A stretch of DNA of 64,000 nucleotides from Larimichthys crocea. Lineage: Eukaryota; Chordata; Actinopteri; Sciaenidae. Made by a program: the position numbers and the translations under genes. Below, one piece after another: positions 24,741 through 58,750 of this stretch; the stretch's first letter is position 1; each line of letters starts with the position of its first letter. The notes beneath the pieces were generated by a model. It searched no databases and was not told the DNA's origin. It saw only the letters and a program-made list of their open reading frames with translations. Location: contig NC_040016.1 in assembly GCF_000972845.2 (NCBI RefSeq), positions 24,546,304 to 24,610,303 of the forward strand, read 5' to 3'.

Positions 24741-25070
24741 AAGTGGCAGCCTCCGAGGCTGCGGAACGAAGCCAACACTGAACTGCAGTTCCTCTAACGT
24801 CCACCTGAGGCTGGCTCCAGAAGTGAGTCAGTCTCCATAAGTCCCCATGTTCAAATGTCCAACTTCACAGCAGAAATAAACATGTTTACAGCCTGGTACA
24901 AAAAACAGTTTTGGTCTCTGTAGCTAATTTCCCCGTTCATGACAACTGTACTGAGGGTGAATTTATATACAACTCACCTGTTCACATTATATTAAGGCTT
25001 AAAGTTGGTGTCCTCGCAGGTGTGAAGCTTCATTCAGCCTCAGGTGTAAGTATGCAGGCAGGATGTGACT
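24740..25070 (+). repeat. dispersed repeat, inverted relative of the window's right end
   Basis: Reads GGCAGCCTCCGAGGCTGCGG...GAGGCTGGCTCCAGAAGTGAG...CTCTGTAGCTAATTTCCCCG...ACCTGTTCACATTATATTAAGG. The second half is the reverse complement of 63,860-63,965. Confidence 0.8.
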
Positions 25071-25285
25071 AACTCTGTGTCCGTGTTGTGTTTACAGCTG
25101 GTTCTGTTGGACCAAAAGAAATCATCCATCTGCTGACACACTGAGAGCTGCTGCAGCTTCACTTTGGGAAAACTGTTCAGGATTTACTGAAGCAGTCCGA
25201 CCTCTCAGCCTTTTCCCGTCATCTTCCCCCGAATCCTGCTTTGTTCCGGGACATGACGGCCAGAACCACCTGGGTATAATCTCCA

Positions 25286-25651
25286 TTAACCATCATTAGC
25301 ATTCCTCCCATATTTTCTCATGCTCTCTGAGCTTCTGACAATTAGCATTCTGCTCATATTTCTCTGGTCGCTCGGACGGGAAGATTCCTCGCTGACAGCT
25401 CCTGTCACCTCCGTACAGCTGTGAGAAGAAGAAGAAGACGTCTGCTGATGAGCTCTTGTCTTCTTCTCCAAGGACAAGCTGATAGTGTCAGGTTGATCTA
25501 CGGCTGGACAAACTGTCCTCTGTTGTCTCCACTCGTCTTTTATCTGCCGCTGTTCTTTGGGCGTAGAAAACCTCATTTTCAAGCTCTTTAATTTCTCTGA
25601 CATTTCCGTCACATTCAGGATCTTTGTCGAGCCGTTCCCTCTCCTATCCAA
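25286..25651 (-). other. 121-codon ORF, unsupported
   Basis: Long for this region, with a charged stretch (MSEKLKSLKMRFSTPKEQRQ) and a serine-rich middle. No splice support, no family recognised, and no conservation evidence. Probably not a gene. Confidence 0.15.
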
Positions 25652-26744
25652 AGCCTCTTTTCATTTTCTAACAATCCCCGCTCTGCATTCTCTCGTGTTT
25701 TCTCTCTTCGCCTGCTGCCTGTCCATCACAGTGATGCCGAGGTGATGATATACAGGAAGAGGATTGCGGTAAAGCGGAGCAGGGCTGGACAGTAGACTCC
25801 TTTATCCCACTGTAACACACAAAGAGGACCCAGAGAGACATGGGGCCCCCTCGGCCACACTGTGAAGGATATGAGTGCTGAACGTCGTCCTGCAGGGAGA
25901 AGGTCGAGGGCCCCTGAATAATAATACTGCTCCTGTACACGTGTCCTTTCCTCTGGAGACACAAAACTCTTAATTCTGGAATAAATCCTGAATATTACAT
26001 TAAAACAACATGAACAGTAACTCTAACCTCGTTCTTTAAGTCGCACAGCAGCAACTATTTCACTGATTCTGGTGAAACTGGATCATATTTTATGGAGGAA
26101 ATGTTTTCTGGTTTTCCCTCTGATGTCCTCCGGCTGCTCCGCCTCAACTCTCTGTGTCATGCCAGAACAGGAGCTGGGCAATCGGGGCAATATAACCAGG
26201 CTTTCATCTTTCATCTGTCTCATGCCCGTCTGATGGAAATTACAGCCGGTGCTTTTATTGTAATTAAAGCTGTTTACACAGTTTGAGTATTTTCTTATAT
26301 TTTACAGGCAGTCGTGACCTAAAGCATTTTTTATTTAGCTTGAAGTTTATTTTAGACTCGTAATCGAACTGTGAGCACTTTATTAAGATAAAGCAGATCT
26401 AAGACGAAGCCTCTATGCAGTGAGTTAAATAAACTCCAGAAGGTTTAAAGTCCCTGGACTCGTTTCTTTATGTAACAGAGGGGAGGAGGTCAGAGTTTGA
26501 ATGAAGAATGAAGGTGTGTTCCTATAGATGAGGAGCTGACAATGGGCCCTTTCATTCATCAGCAGGGACGGAGGGACGGAGGGAAACGTGGCGGCCGTCA
26601 GTGTTTTCTGGGCACGTGAATCTCCCAGTTTGAACTTTTCTCCCACATGATGGAGATTAAGAGCCCGGAGGCCGCGTGGTTTCTTATCCGTCTCCTTCCT
26701 CCTCGCTTACTCATGTTTGTCTTGCTAATGACGAGGAAGAGGAG

Positions 26745-26775
26745 GAGGAAAAGAGAGAGAGAGAGAGAGAGAGCA
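26745..26775. repeat. (GA)n-rich tract
   Basis: GAGAGAGAGAGA run after an AGGAGGAGG stretch. Confidence 0.85.
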
Positions 26776-27289
26776 CAGGAAGAACAGACACATGCTGTTC
26801 GATTCCCCTCAGAATATCGGACACGTGAGGTACGGAGGGAAGGTGAAGCCTCCGTACGCTGCCCGTGGTCTGGGTGGTGTGTTGGCTGGATGAAGGACGC
26901 CAGTGCTGAACGTTCAGAGCTCCGTGTTGTGGCTTTTTTGTGATTTTTACAACAATTAAAACCTGATTTAAGAGCCTGAGGTGGTTTGAGACTCTAGATG
27001 TTGAAGAGTGTAAATAATCTTCAAGACTCAAACTTAACCTTAAACTGAAGCTATGAACTGGTCAGCATGTTTCTGATGCTGGTGGGGTTTGTTGTGAATA
27101 AAGATAAAAAGTCTTCTTCTCGTCACTAACACACATTACAGAACAAAGTCCATGTTCATCATGATCACAGCTTTGATCAACATAAACTCTGTGAAGTACG
27201 ACACAAGACTAAAAACTTTTCATGAACTAACAGATTTAAATCCTGTTGATGCTAAACTGACTAACCAGGTGAATGCTGTCACAGGTACT

Positions 27290-27475
27290 TTGGATCACCA
27301 GAGGAGGTTTTCAGGCAGCGAGCGTGAAGGAACGCTGACGGGAAGAGGATTCAGTCTCGTGCCGGGTGAGCTGGAAATGTAACCGAGCTTTGCAGCATCT
27401 ACGGACATGATGGCAGAGGAGAAGAGAGTGAAGAGGACGCTGACGGAGGAAGCTAAGAAGAGAAAAGATGAGATG
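27290..27475 (+). repeat. dispersed repeat copy B (MAEEKRVKRT family)
   Basis: Longest plus-strand copy; aligns to the reverse complement of 50,670-50,870 across GAGGAGGTTTT..., CGTGCC...GAGCTGG, AATGTAACCGAGC and ATGATGGCAGAGGAGAAGAG. Confidence 0.85.
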
Positions 27476-27479
27476 TGAC

Positions 27480-28620
27480 TGAAGCAAGTCTATCTTACTA
27501 ACACGTCTACAGACACTATTTACTGCAGACAGTCCAGGATGGTGTCCGTCCAGTGTCTGTGTGATTCTCAGCTTCAGCTGCTGTTAAAGGATGAAACATT
27601 TCCAGCTGCGTCCGTCACCTCACCTGGTCCTGCTGTCCTCAGCCGTCCCCACACCGGGGAGTGCCAACCCAGCCCAGAGACAAAGGTGTCTCCTCAGAGA
27701 CATTCACGGTGTTTCAGTCGTGCAAACGATGAAACGGAGAAACTCACATCCTGCCTCCTTTCACACCTCTGCACAGCCGGTCGATCTCTGAGAGGGGGAT
27801 GCAGCCCGTCCAGTTCTGACAATGGAGACGTGTGGACGGGCGAGTTTCAGACGCTGTTCAGCCGCCTGACATCGCCTGACGCATACTGACGACTTTACAC
27901 CAACAGATCTACAGCAGCATGCAACAAAACTGTGAACTTATCTGCAGTAACCTGCCGGAATATTTGGACGTGAAAGTTTCTGTTTAGCATCATCCTGCAA
28001 CATTTAATAGATCTGTAGTGTTCAGAGACGGCGTCCCTGCCTGTCCAGTGAAAGACGCTCACTGCTGTCCTTCAGGTGGACCACAGAGAAGACTCGATGT
28101 AAACACTCACGTCTAACTTGTAGATGAGAAAACAAACTTTGTTTCTGTAGCTACTAGAAAATACTTCACACACTGTCAGGGCCGCGTTAAGAAGGAGAAG
28201 CATGCGAGATGAAAAGAGAAGTTTGGGTTTGTTATCGAGCGACTGGGCCTCGTGGGAGGTTCTGTCTGCCTCACTCGGCTGGAACAAAAGAGCTTTGTGG
28301 CAGCACTTCACCTCAAACTTCAAACACACTGAACAAAGTCAGCTCATGTCGGCTTTGCTGATTTGAAGTTTCGCTGCTTCCAGACACTTTGATTCAGCTT
28401 TAAGGGACAAAGTGTGAGGCAGGGTGGATTACTGGGTGTGATCTGAAGGATTCCTGTCATCACTGTTTATCAGATGATCAGATTCATTGTACAGTACAGG
28501 ATCACAGGCACTTCCTAACACACACACACACACACCAGAATACAATGAACTCCATTATTCTAGAGTCAAAATGATTCTTTGGGAGAAATACAGCTGCACA
28601 AACTCGTCATGAAATGCTCG
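27480..28620. other. no gene recognised
   Basis: A 116-codon ORF at 27,539-27,889 is GC-rich but has no recognisable domain and follows repeat sequence directly. Confidence 0.4.
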
Positions 28621-28628
28621 TTGCATCC

Positions 28629-28955
28629 TGATGAACTGTAAATTCAATCAACCACTAGAGACGCACAACCTCCCCCCTTCTTAAGACGAGACACCAGCTC
28701 CTTTTGTCTTTGTAACGTAATAGTAAATTCAATCAACAGACAAAAGGATGTGGAAACATTTCCTGAAGGTGCCGACAAAGAGGTTTGAAAGGAGTGTCCC
28801 TCAGGTATAAATACTCAGGTGTCCCCATGCTCGGGGTCTTTCTTCATCTTTGACCGCTCGCGTGTTGAACTGACTTTTCTTTGCAAAGAAAATAAAAACA
28901 TTGTCGGCCGGCAGAAGTCTGTGTTTCATTCTTCACCAGCAGCAGAGAAATAATT
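28629..28955 (+). mobile_element. LTR of a retrotransposon/ERV
   Basis: A TATA box (TATAAATA, 28,806-28,813) lies 85 bp upstream of AATAAA (28,891-28,896), and a primer binding site follows immediately at 28,956. The left edge is approximate. No coding domain follows, so this is a 5' LTR with its leader only, or a truncated copy. Confidence 0.6.
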
Positions 28956-28973
28956 TGGTGTCAGAGGTGGGAT
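28956..28973 (+). other. retroelement primer binding site, tRNA-Leu type
   Basis: TGGTGTCAGAGGTGGGAT is complementary to a tRNA 3' end of ATCCCACCTCTGACACCA form, as in several vertebrate tRNA-Leu species (the known human form ends TCCCACTCCTGACA-CCA). Start TGG and position next to the LTR fit a PBS. Confidence 0.6.
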
Positions 28974-28975
28974 CC

Positions 28976-29732
28976 CTCGAGCGATCGTGACAGGCCATCC
29001 TGGAAAAAAACTTTCAGCCTCCAACCTCAAAACCCTTTTCTGAGAAGGGAGGACTGACCACAAACGCCCCGGATCGTCGCTGCTGGGATTTCCACGAATA
29101 TAATTCAGCGAATTCATCTGTGGCTGTTCACGAGATTTGTGGGTTTCAATCACAAAAAATGTAACCAAAGATTAAAAAGATGATACGACAGTGTTAGTCA
29201 GGCAGACTCTGTAGATATAAAAGCTTCATTCAAACTTATAAAAACACAGTTCTGAATATTATATTCCACGTGAAGCCTCTAAAACTGACACACTGGGCCT
29301 CTAAAAAGAAAAGTGCTCTATAATGTAGATGGGAGGCATTTAAAGGGTCATGAACACGATGCTGCAGGTGATGTGACGCTGTGAGCTGATCGTGATGTTC
29401 ATCTACAGAAAGACAGAATGAGAGCTTATTAAAACGTCCTCTTAAATCCCTCAAACCGAACGTGACGCCTCGATGTGAGTTTTTATTGTTATGTCAGAAA
29501 TAAAAAAACTCTAGACGGCTGATCACCGCGATGAATCATTGCGTGATGATCTGATATCTGAAACACTTTAAGAGGCGACTCCTCGTTTAGCCTGAACTGA
29601 AGTCTCTTTCATCACTCGCTGAAGCTCTGATGGTAAAGTAATTGAAAACACTCAGATCCTGTGGGAGCCGCCCGCGCTGTTATTTCACTGCTGAAGCCTG
29701 CGTGAGTTATTACAGTTACAGCAACAAAGTGC

Positions 29733-29767
<35 letters not shown>

Positions 29768-30470
29768 CGGCTTCCATCCTTTCACACAGTATTGGGTTGA
29801 GTTTTGTCTCTCTGAGGATCACATGGGAAGCAGACAGTGTTTCACTGCTGCTTTCTCTCACAGCACCCGGCGTCCGGCTCGCGTGTCCTTCCTCACTGCT
29901 CTGCATCGAGCCCGGCTCTCTGCACGTCTCTGTTTCTGCTTCCAGGCTTCAGCCGTGGCTGTTTTATCGGCTCTCTGTGACACCGAACATCAGTGTCGCT
30001 CAGGGTGTTTGAATCAGAGATGACAAAGCTGCAGCTTTAAATGTGTGAAGGCCAAACTGTCATGGCCTACAGTCATCAATAAGGCTACTGTCTGAGACCT
30101 TCAGGCATGCAGTCTGCAGCCCTCTGTGTTTCTTTCTGCTCACAGATGTCAAAGGTCAGAGCAGCAGCATCTCTGGATTTGCGTTCGGCTCAAAGGCGCT
30201 TCAGGAGGGCAGATTTTTGCACCACGGGAACTTGAATGCAACTCTGTAAAGTATCTGTAAAAGCAGCGTGAGACATGAAGGCTGCTGCGACTCTTTAAAG
30301 AGTTCACATCCCGATGCTCTGGTCTTTTTCTTGGATGCTTTTATTCAGATCTGTGGACGGTCGAAGTATTTCTCGAGAACAATCAGAAGTTTTTGATTTT
30401 AGCTGCTGAGGAAAAGTTTTGAAACAAACACAAGCAGATGAGAAGATTGTTGCAGAAGCTGAAATGCACC
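28976..30470. other. no gene recognised
   Basis: Post-LTR sequence, then a dispersed-repeat-like stretch with ACTGACACACTGGGCCTCTAAA near 29,285, and a (CA)n tract at about 29,738-29,764. Confidence 0.5.
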
Positions 30471-30473
30471 TGA

Positions 30474-30479
30474 TTTATT
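30474..30479 (-). terminator. candidate polyadenylation signal of rbpjl
   Basis: AATAAA on the minus strand, about 460 bp after the rbpjl stop codon; a reasonable 3' UTR length. Chosen by position; not supported by transcript data. Confidence 0.45.
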
Positions 30480-30936
30480 GACGTTCACAGGCACAGTGTC
30501 AAAGCAGTTAACAGTGATCTTGTTGTCATGTTATAAAATCTGAGGTGGAAGACGAGACAAAGTTCTCATGACCTGAATTCTCCAGAAACGGAAGAAAGTA
30601 ACTCGGGGAAAAATAATTTCTAGAATAAAAGTCGCTGCAAGCATCGACTGCTACGAGGTCGAGACTCGTCCACGAGAGTTTAAGAAGCTGATCATGATCT
30701 GCAACAGTCCGATCGGAGACTTTGAATCTGTCTCCGTGATTTCTCAACTAAATTTATATATAATAACAACAGCGAGAGCTAAAATAATAAAAACATTGTG
30801 GTAAATGTACCCTGAGGACTGTCTGATTGATATTTTCTCTCATATTTTCACGACATCGTCATAATTATCTCGTCGATATTAAGTCACGGTTCTTTGACGG
30901 ACGAGCAGCTCCAAACATGAACCTGAGGTTTGAACC

Positions 30937-52436
<21,500 letters not shown>

Positions 52437-52465
52437 GGCGGCGGCCTCGGCCTCAGCTGGCTGCG

Positions 52466-52483
52466 TTAATTCCTCGGGTTCAT
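52466..52483 (-). promoter_or_regulatory. five-codon upstream ORF in the rbpjl leader
   Basis: An ATG 47 nt upstream of the main start opens a five-codon ORF (MNPRN) that stops 29 nt before the main ATG. The sequence just upstream ends in ...TTTTAAAAACAG, so the leader may begin a second, spliced exon there. Whether the uORF is in the mature mRNA depends on the unmapped transcription start. Confidence 0.4.
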
Positions 52484-55400
52484 AACTGTTTTTAAAATAA
52501 GTGCACCGTTAAAAAAAATATTGTTCTGTGGATGACAGAGCTGCACAACATTTTCATGAGTGATGTAACAAGTAAATGCACAACTGGCAGATCCAGTCAC
52601 GGGGGGATAAAACAAATCCTCCATTGTCCTTCAGTCTTGACTAAACATCGAGTTGGCTTTGTGTTGTAACTTGATGGTCTGTTGAAATCCGATGTTCTCC
52701 TGCTGCTGGACGCACTATCTGTCTCAACTCATCCTACATGCAATGACCAAACAGAGCTGCAGCTTTAAACACACCAAGAGAACGTGAAGTGAAAACATGA
52801 GTTCATGCTTCGTTAATAAAACAAAGCGTCACAGTCAGTCAACAGAAAAGTTCCGCTGACCTGAAATCGAGTCTTCCGGTCTTAAAATCCTGCAGTTGTT
52901 CCTCTCATCCTGGTTTCCTGTGCTGCAGGTTCACTTTCTACCCGTCCAGATGTTTCATATGATGCACGTTCATCATCTCACAGTCTCACCATCCTGTAAA
53001 GACTGGCTCCGTTAAAACACGTCAAACACGCCTCACAGTCAGTCTGCAGTCACAGAGCTGATATGGAAGTGTGTCTCTGTTCATGTCAGCGTGTTTGCAC
53101 TCCATCCCGGGTCTGTTATCAGGCCGCTGGTTTTGGTGTGTGTTCGTGTGTGTGTGTGTGTGTGTGTGTCTGTGTGTGTGTATAAGCAGATAATCACCTG
53201 TTGCTCGGCTGCAGGTTTCTCACACACACCTTTCTCTTCGGCAAACACTGCAGATACGATTTCTTTTTTATGTTTCTGTAACATTTTGTTTCCGTCAAGT
53301 TATCCGAGTCATCTAAAAAGCAAACCGTGTGGCTCTTTATGCGTTATCTAACAGTACACATGGATAGATATGAGCTGTATAAACTTATAACACCCATAAA
53401 AATATTATTTATTAACCCAGAGCTCTTAAACAAACAGTGCTCTGCCTGCTAACATCGCTGTAATTGATTCCAGTAACTCTAAATGACTTTACAGTGTTTA
53501 AACCTGACATGTACAGACTGCAGAAGTCTGCTGTAGATACATAAACACGTTCTTCTGACTGTTATCAGTGAGCAGTAGTTAATGTACATCAGTCCCACGT
53601 GTAGGATCGGCACATTTCAACATCCCTGACTGACTGACACATAAACTAACACCGAGGGTTGTCTCGTTTTTTTACATTTATGCCGTCACTGTTGTTTAAA
53701 ACACGCTATAATCTTACAGTTATTATGGAAAATGTTAAATGCCATGTCCAATGTCCAAAACTTAAATCTGGCTCAGCTTCTCTGCTGCAAACCCCTCACC
53801 TCACCCTCTGCTTCTAAACTAAGGTGAACCATGAAATATGCAAAAAGTCCACATCTAGAGACATCGTTTAGTTTGTCCATTCTGGCCTGCTGTGGAAACA
53901 TGACGGACTCTATATTATATCAAAGATTATATTTATAAGTAGAGCCCCTGAGTCTGCCACAGTGGATCTTTTAGATGATGTTAATACAGGAAAGGCCCTT
54001 TGTGAAGTTTCTCACAGTTAAAGTTGCCTCTGACCCTCATGGTGCAGGCCGACATGTCACATGTCTCCCAGTCAGAGGCTGCTAAAAACATTACAATGTG
54101 ATGAGAACGAACAGCAGGACTATACAAGACGTCTGTGTTTCCGATCAGTCAGCGGGCAGAAAAACCACAATTCCAAAACTACATATTTGATTCAGGCTAC
54201 AGCTGAGTTATTTACTGCCCACTGCGACGGCTGGTGAAATTATTACTATTCAGAGATTTGTTTTGTGTATTGTTGTTGATATGAAACGCCGGAGGAACAG
54301 TCTGAAGTCACATCGGTCAAACTCAATCGAGCGGCGATGGAAAGAGTTGGAGAGTCAGAACAATGACGGATCCAAGCCCGGCTGAAAAACAATCTGAAAT
54401 ATGTCTCCACGTCTGCCGCGTGCACATGAGCATGACCGGCACAGATCAAGCTTCCAAACTTATCATGCTTTATCATCCGTCCAAATTAGTTTAATTGGAA
54501 AAAGGAGGCTGAGTCATGGGTTGAAATGATTCTGTCCTCACTGACTGGATCGCGGAGAGGTGATGGATGAAACCAATAATCAATTATTCAGACGACAGAA
54601 AAGTCAATTTGCAACTATTTTGATGAATAATTTCAAACATTTTTCAATCAAAAAATGCCAAAATATTCTCAGATTGTAGCTCAAATATCAAATGTGAGGA
54701 TAAACTGAGTGATGTCTGAGTATTAGAAACAGATTTTTCTGATATTCTACAGACAAAATGAACAAATGAATCAGTATGTAAAATAATCTGAGCTCCTCTA
54801 ACACGCGTTCATAAGTTCATCTTGTACCGTGTGATCTGTCGTGCAGGAGCCGCAGGCCGATGTCGGGGTCAGGTGAGACATCTGGAAAATGCATTAACAT
54901 GTCCTGCTCCACAGGGGGCAGCAGTGACAGGAAGTACAGACCACACATGTGTTTGTTCGTATACAGGATCACGTGACGCTGTGTCATCGATCAGCGATCA
55001 CTGATCTTTGTGATCAGGACGAGTTGAGAGTTGAGAGGAAGGACAGATGTCTTTAAAAATGTAATCCAGGCAGCAGAGGTGGAAAGTAACTAAGTACATT
55101 TACTCTTTACATTCATCCGACAGCTGGAGTTACTTCTTAGATGTGATTCATCAGATGTGATGCATGATTATAGATCAAACTATCCATCAGTGTATAAAGC
55201 AGTAGCTCCAAATCCACCGTCTGTAACATTAAAATACTTTTTACAGCGTTATACATCAGTAATAAGATTCCAATGAATGATATACTGTGTAATAATAATA
55301 TAATTACACTCTGAACGTGGCCATTCTGCTACAGTTTATCCCTTTCCCTCCACACCGTGAGCGTCTTATGATTTTAAATGTTCACGCTGCAGCTTCAGCT

Positions 55401-56015
55401 TCGTCCGGCTGACGGCCGTGTGTTGGAAGGTAACTGTGTTTGAGTTGATCCTTCTGGATTACGGCTGGAGGAAACCCAACCGTTTATTTTTACTGCCTGA
55501 ACTTGAAAAGACCTTTTTTTTTTTTTTGTCTCTGTTTGGTTTGTCGTGGTAATCTGACGTTCATGCCAACGTCAACAGCTGCTGCTGCTGCAGCCGGCTC
55601 TGTTAACACTCACATGCACAGGTATGTGGCACCAAGCCGCTCCCTGACATGCATTTACCTGTGATTTTATATTTAAAGCACATTAACGAGGTCATTCAGT
55701 TAATTATCCTGTAATTTCACACAGTTGTTACACAACAGTTCAGTTCTTACGTGGCGTTTTACAGGGTGAATAAACTGAATCCCCAAAGGCGGCAGAGAGC
55801 AGACACCGTTTTAATTTGTTTAAGGTTTTAATTGAAGGAAATCGGGTCTCCACTTCTATATTTAACGGCAACACAGTTAAACAGTCAGCACAGGTAGACC
55901 GCCGTCCAGGCGATGAAATGTTTAACAAGAAAATATGAAGCCTGAGCTCAATGATTCTCTTTGTGGATAATTATAGAACATATGTTGGTCTGTGACCCGC
56001 GCTGAGGGGGAGCAA

Positions 56016-56063
<48 letters not shown>

Positions 56064-58616
56064 TGCACGTGCTCAGTAGCAGCAGGATGGTAGTAGATTG
56101 TTGTTCGGTGATGGAGACAGGAAAAGGTTGTTGGGGGTTGGACGTGCGGGGGTCGTTTAGCCGCTGCCATTAAGCTGCAGAAAGTTTTACTGAGGAGTCT
56201 TTGTCCCACACACACACACACACACCTACACACACACACACACACCTACACACACACACACACACACTTGATAAAACAGCCTCGGGCTTCAGGTTCGTCT
56301 CATAAAATCTGGAAAGAGACCAAACTCTGATACGTTGAACAGACTCGTCTGTGTGTGATAAACCTTCAAAATTTTTCCATTTCATTTTTTGAAAATTTCA
56401 CAAATCATCAACCCACGAGAGGGTTTGTTACACAGAACCATCTGAGAAACTGTCAAACTGTTTTGGAGAAGCTTTCAAAAAGTGACTGGATGAACCATCT
56501 GTCTGTCAACATCCAGACTTCAACCAACCAGATCAATAAACAACGTAGTCAAACGTTTGTTGAAGAACTCTTCAGTCCTTCTTCGCTCTCTCGTTCTAAT
56601 GTAACTGATGCATAAAGTCTGGATGTATCCTCATACGTTCTCTTCCCTTAATTGTCCTCTGTAGTTATGTTGACGTGAGGCTTTCATCATCATCAGTGGA
56701 GCGATGACATGAATGGACGTTCATGTTTGGCACCAGCAGGCCACGACGGCGCCTCGTTAGGTCTGATACTTTAATTAGAAATGATGGAATCTGGCTTGGC
56801 GTCTCGTCCCTTTCATCACAAGGTTGACGGCGCTCATTCGTCTCTTCCTCCCACACCTTCTCTTCTCCCCGCTCCCGTTTACATCCGGCATTAGACAGAC
56901 CACCTATGACATCTTCTGCCATGGGAGAGTGTGTGTGGGCGTCTTTGCATTTCTGTTCTTCAGACTGAGGAGGACAGTTTTAGACTTGCAGAACGTGGAC
57001 CCTGTTGGTTGGTCCTAGTTTTAATGTTGAGGTGACAAACATACAAAGACACCGACAAACTGGATCTTAAGATAGTTGCACATGATGCCATAGGACAGCC
57101 AGCGCTGGTATTTAAAGGTCAACACATACAAATATCATTTTAAATAGTCCAACTGATCCATCCTGATGTTTGGGGATGACCGTTCCAAAGTCTTTCAATC
57201 AACCTTTTGTCTCATAGTCTGGTATGAAGGTTTTCCTGGAGACGAGTGTCCCTCAGTGCTTCTGCCTTCTGCACATGTCGGTGCCAGAAACAAAGGCGGC
57301 CTCCCCGCAGGCTGCTCTTAAAAAATACAAGCATGAATAATGTTCTCCAAATGTTTGGCTGACCTTCCTCTCGCTGCAGCGATGCTCCTGAAAACATGCG
57401 GATGACAGCGTGAGGGATGAGGGATCTGTTGACTCAGACCACACGCTCTGAAGGACCCCAGAGCTGGCTTCCATGGAGCCTTTTTGAATTGACCGCGTGC
57501 CCCTGAACGTAAACACTTCCCAGACGTTATCATTATCCCTCTGCTGCTGCTGGTGTAGGCCTGACAGCCTGCAGGGAGGCTGACAGACACACGGGCAGAT
57601 TAGGGACCGAGTGTGTGTTTATCCGCAGCCTTCCATTAACAGGAATCGCTGCGCACCTTGTCCAGGTGTTTGCAGCCGAGTGCTTTACGATGGGGCCGGA
57701 CTGGAATGTCCCTCCGCAACACAAACCCTCCATCGACATCATTATCAAACACACAAACACTCACCTCATTCAAAATCACAGACGAGGGGTCATGTGACAG
57801 ATATTTGATGTCACGTGGCAGCAGATTCAAACAGAAGGTGTTCTGTATGATACGTGCTCCTCTACACTCATGCTTCAGGTTTGGTCAGGTTGGTAAGGGC
57901 AGAAAAAGAAATCATGGTTTGAGGTCAAATATCTGGGTGACGGTTACGGAAAAAGCTGCGGCCGTGGTTGAAAGAAACATCACTGAGTGTCGGTCAGACG
58001 TCAACAGTAACTTCGTGTTTCCTGTGAGTGTTACAGCCACTTACAGCTGTCACTTCTGGGCTTTCGTTCCCCTGAAACGACTGATGAGTTCTCCGACTGC
58101 ACATTATCAGGAGCCTCGTGGTTTCCAACCTCACGATTTGAACCTGCTAGCACTTCATCCTGTTTCGCTCTCCTTCCAGACGATTAAAAATGTATGACTG
58201 TTGAAAATGAACTGTCCAAACACTTGAAGAACAAAGATAAACAGGATATCATCAGAACACAACAGCAGCAGAAGAAAAACCTTTAGACGAGCTTTCTGTT
58301 CATTTATTCGCCACCTCTCAGCTCCTTGTCTGTAAACTGAGAATGACAACCTGTCCAACTTCGGCCACGTTTATGAGACTCACTCCAACCCAGAATATAC
58401 ATTTGCATATAATACCTCTGACAGTAAGAAAAGCTGTTCTTCTTCTTCTTCTTCTTGTTATGACACGACAGAATAAGCGTCATTCAGCCGTGAAGCAGAT
58501 ATGTTTCTGTGCCACCGTAAACACACGTCTTCCCACGTTTACCACAAATAACCTCTTTGTCTTTTTCCCGTCTGCTTCTCCTCTATCTCACCCTCCTTAT
58601 CCTCTCTCCCTCGCAG
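52484..58616. promoter_or_regulatory. divergent rbpjl-matn4 intergenic region
   Basis: About 6 kb between head-to-head genes, so the promoters and any non-coding first exons of both genes should be here. I see no further ORF worth calling. It includes (GT)n at about 53,148-53,180, (TG)n at about 56,019-56,060 and (CA)n at about 56,208-56,268. Confidence 0.6.
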
Positions 58617-58750
58617 TTTGATCCAGTTCCAGCCGAGTCCAGCTGTCTGCTAGATCGCTATCGTCAGGATGAAGATGAGACAGCTCAGAGGATTGTGTGC
58701 CTTCGCTCTGTTGACCCTGGCTGCCCTCGCCACCGCCAGGCCAAAAGCAG
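58617..58750 (+). CDS. matn4: matn4 exon with start codon and signal peptide
   Basis: A strong pyrimidine tract and CTCGCAG precede 58,617, so at least one non-coding exon lies upstream. ATG at 58,669 opens [20 protein letters not shown], then ATARPKA, a basic-then-hydrophobic signal peptide. The second in-frame ATG (58,675) is an alternative start. Donor GCAG|GTCGGT. Confidence 0.88.

Noticed and set aside
28862..28920. Syndecan-4 exon expected next to rbpjl by synteny
   Set aside because: I looked for the conserved cytoplasmic tail ending EFYA on both strands left of rbpjl and did not find it; sdc4 may lie outside the window.
57658..58197. 179-codon plus-strand ORF upstream of matn4
   Set aside because: Longest unexplained ORF after the LINE, but low-complexity-free and family-free, no splice support, and it crosses AT-rich sequence; probably chance.
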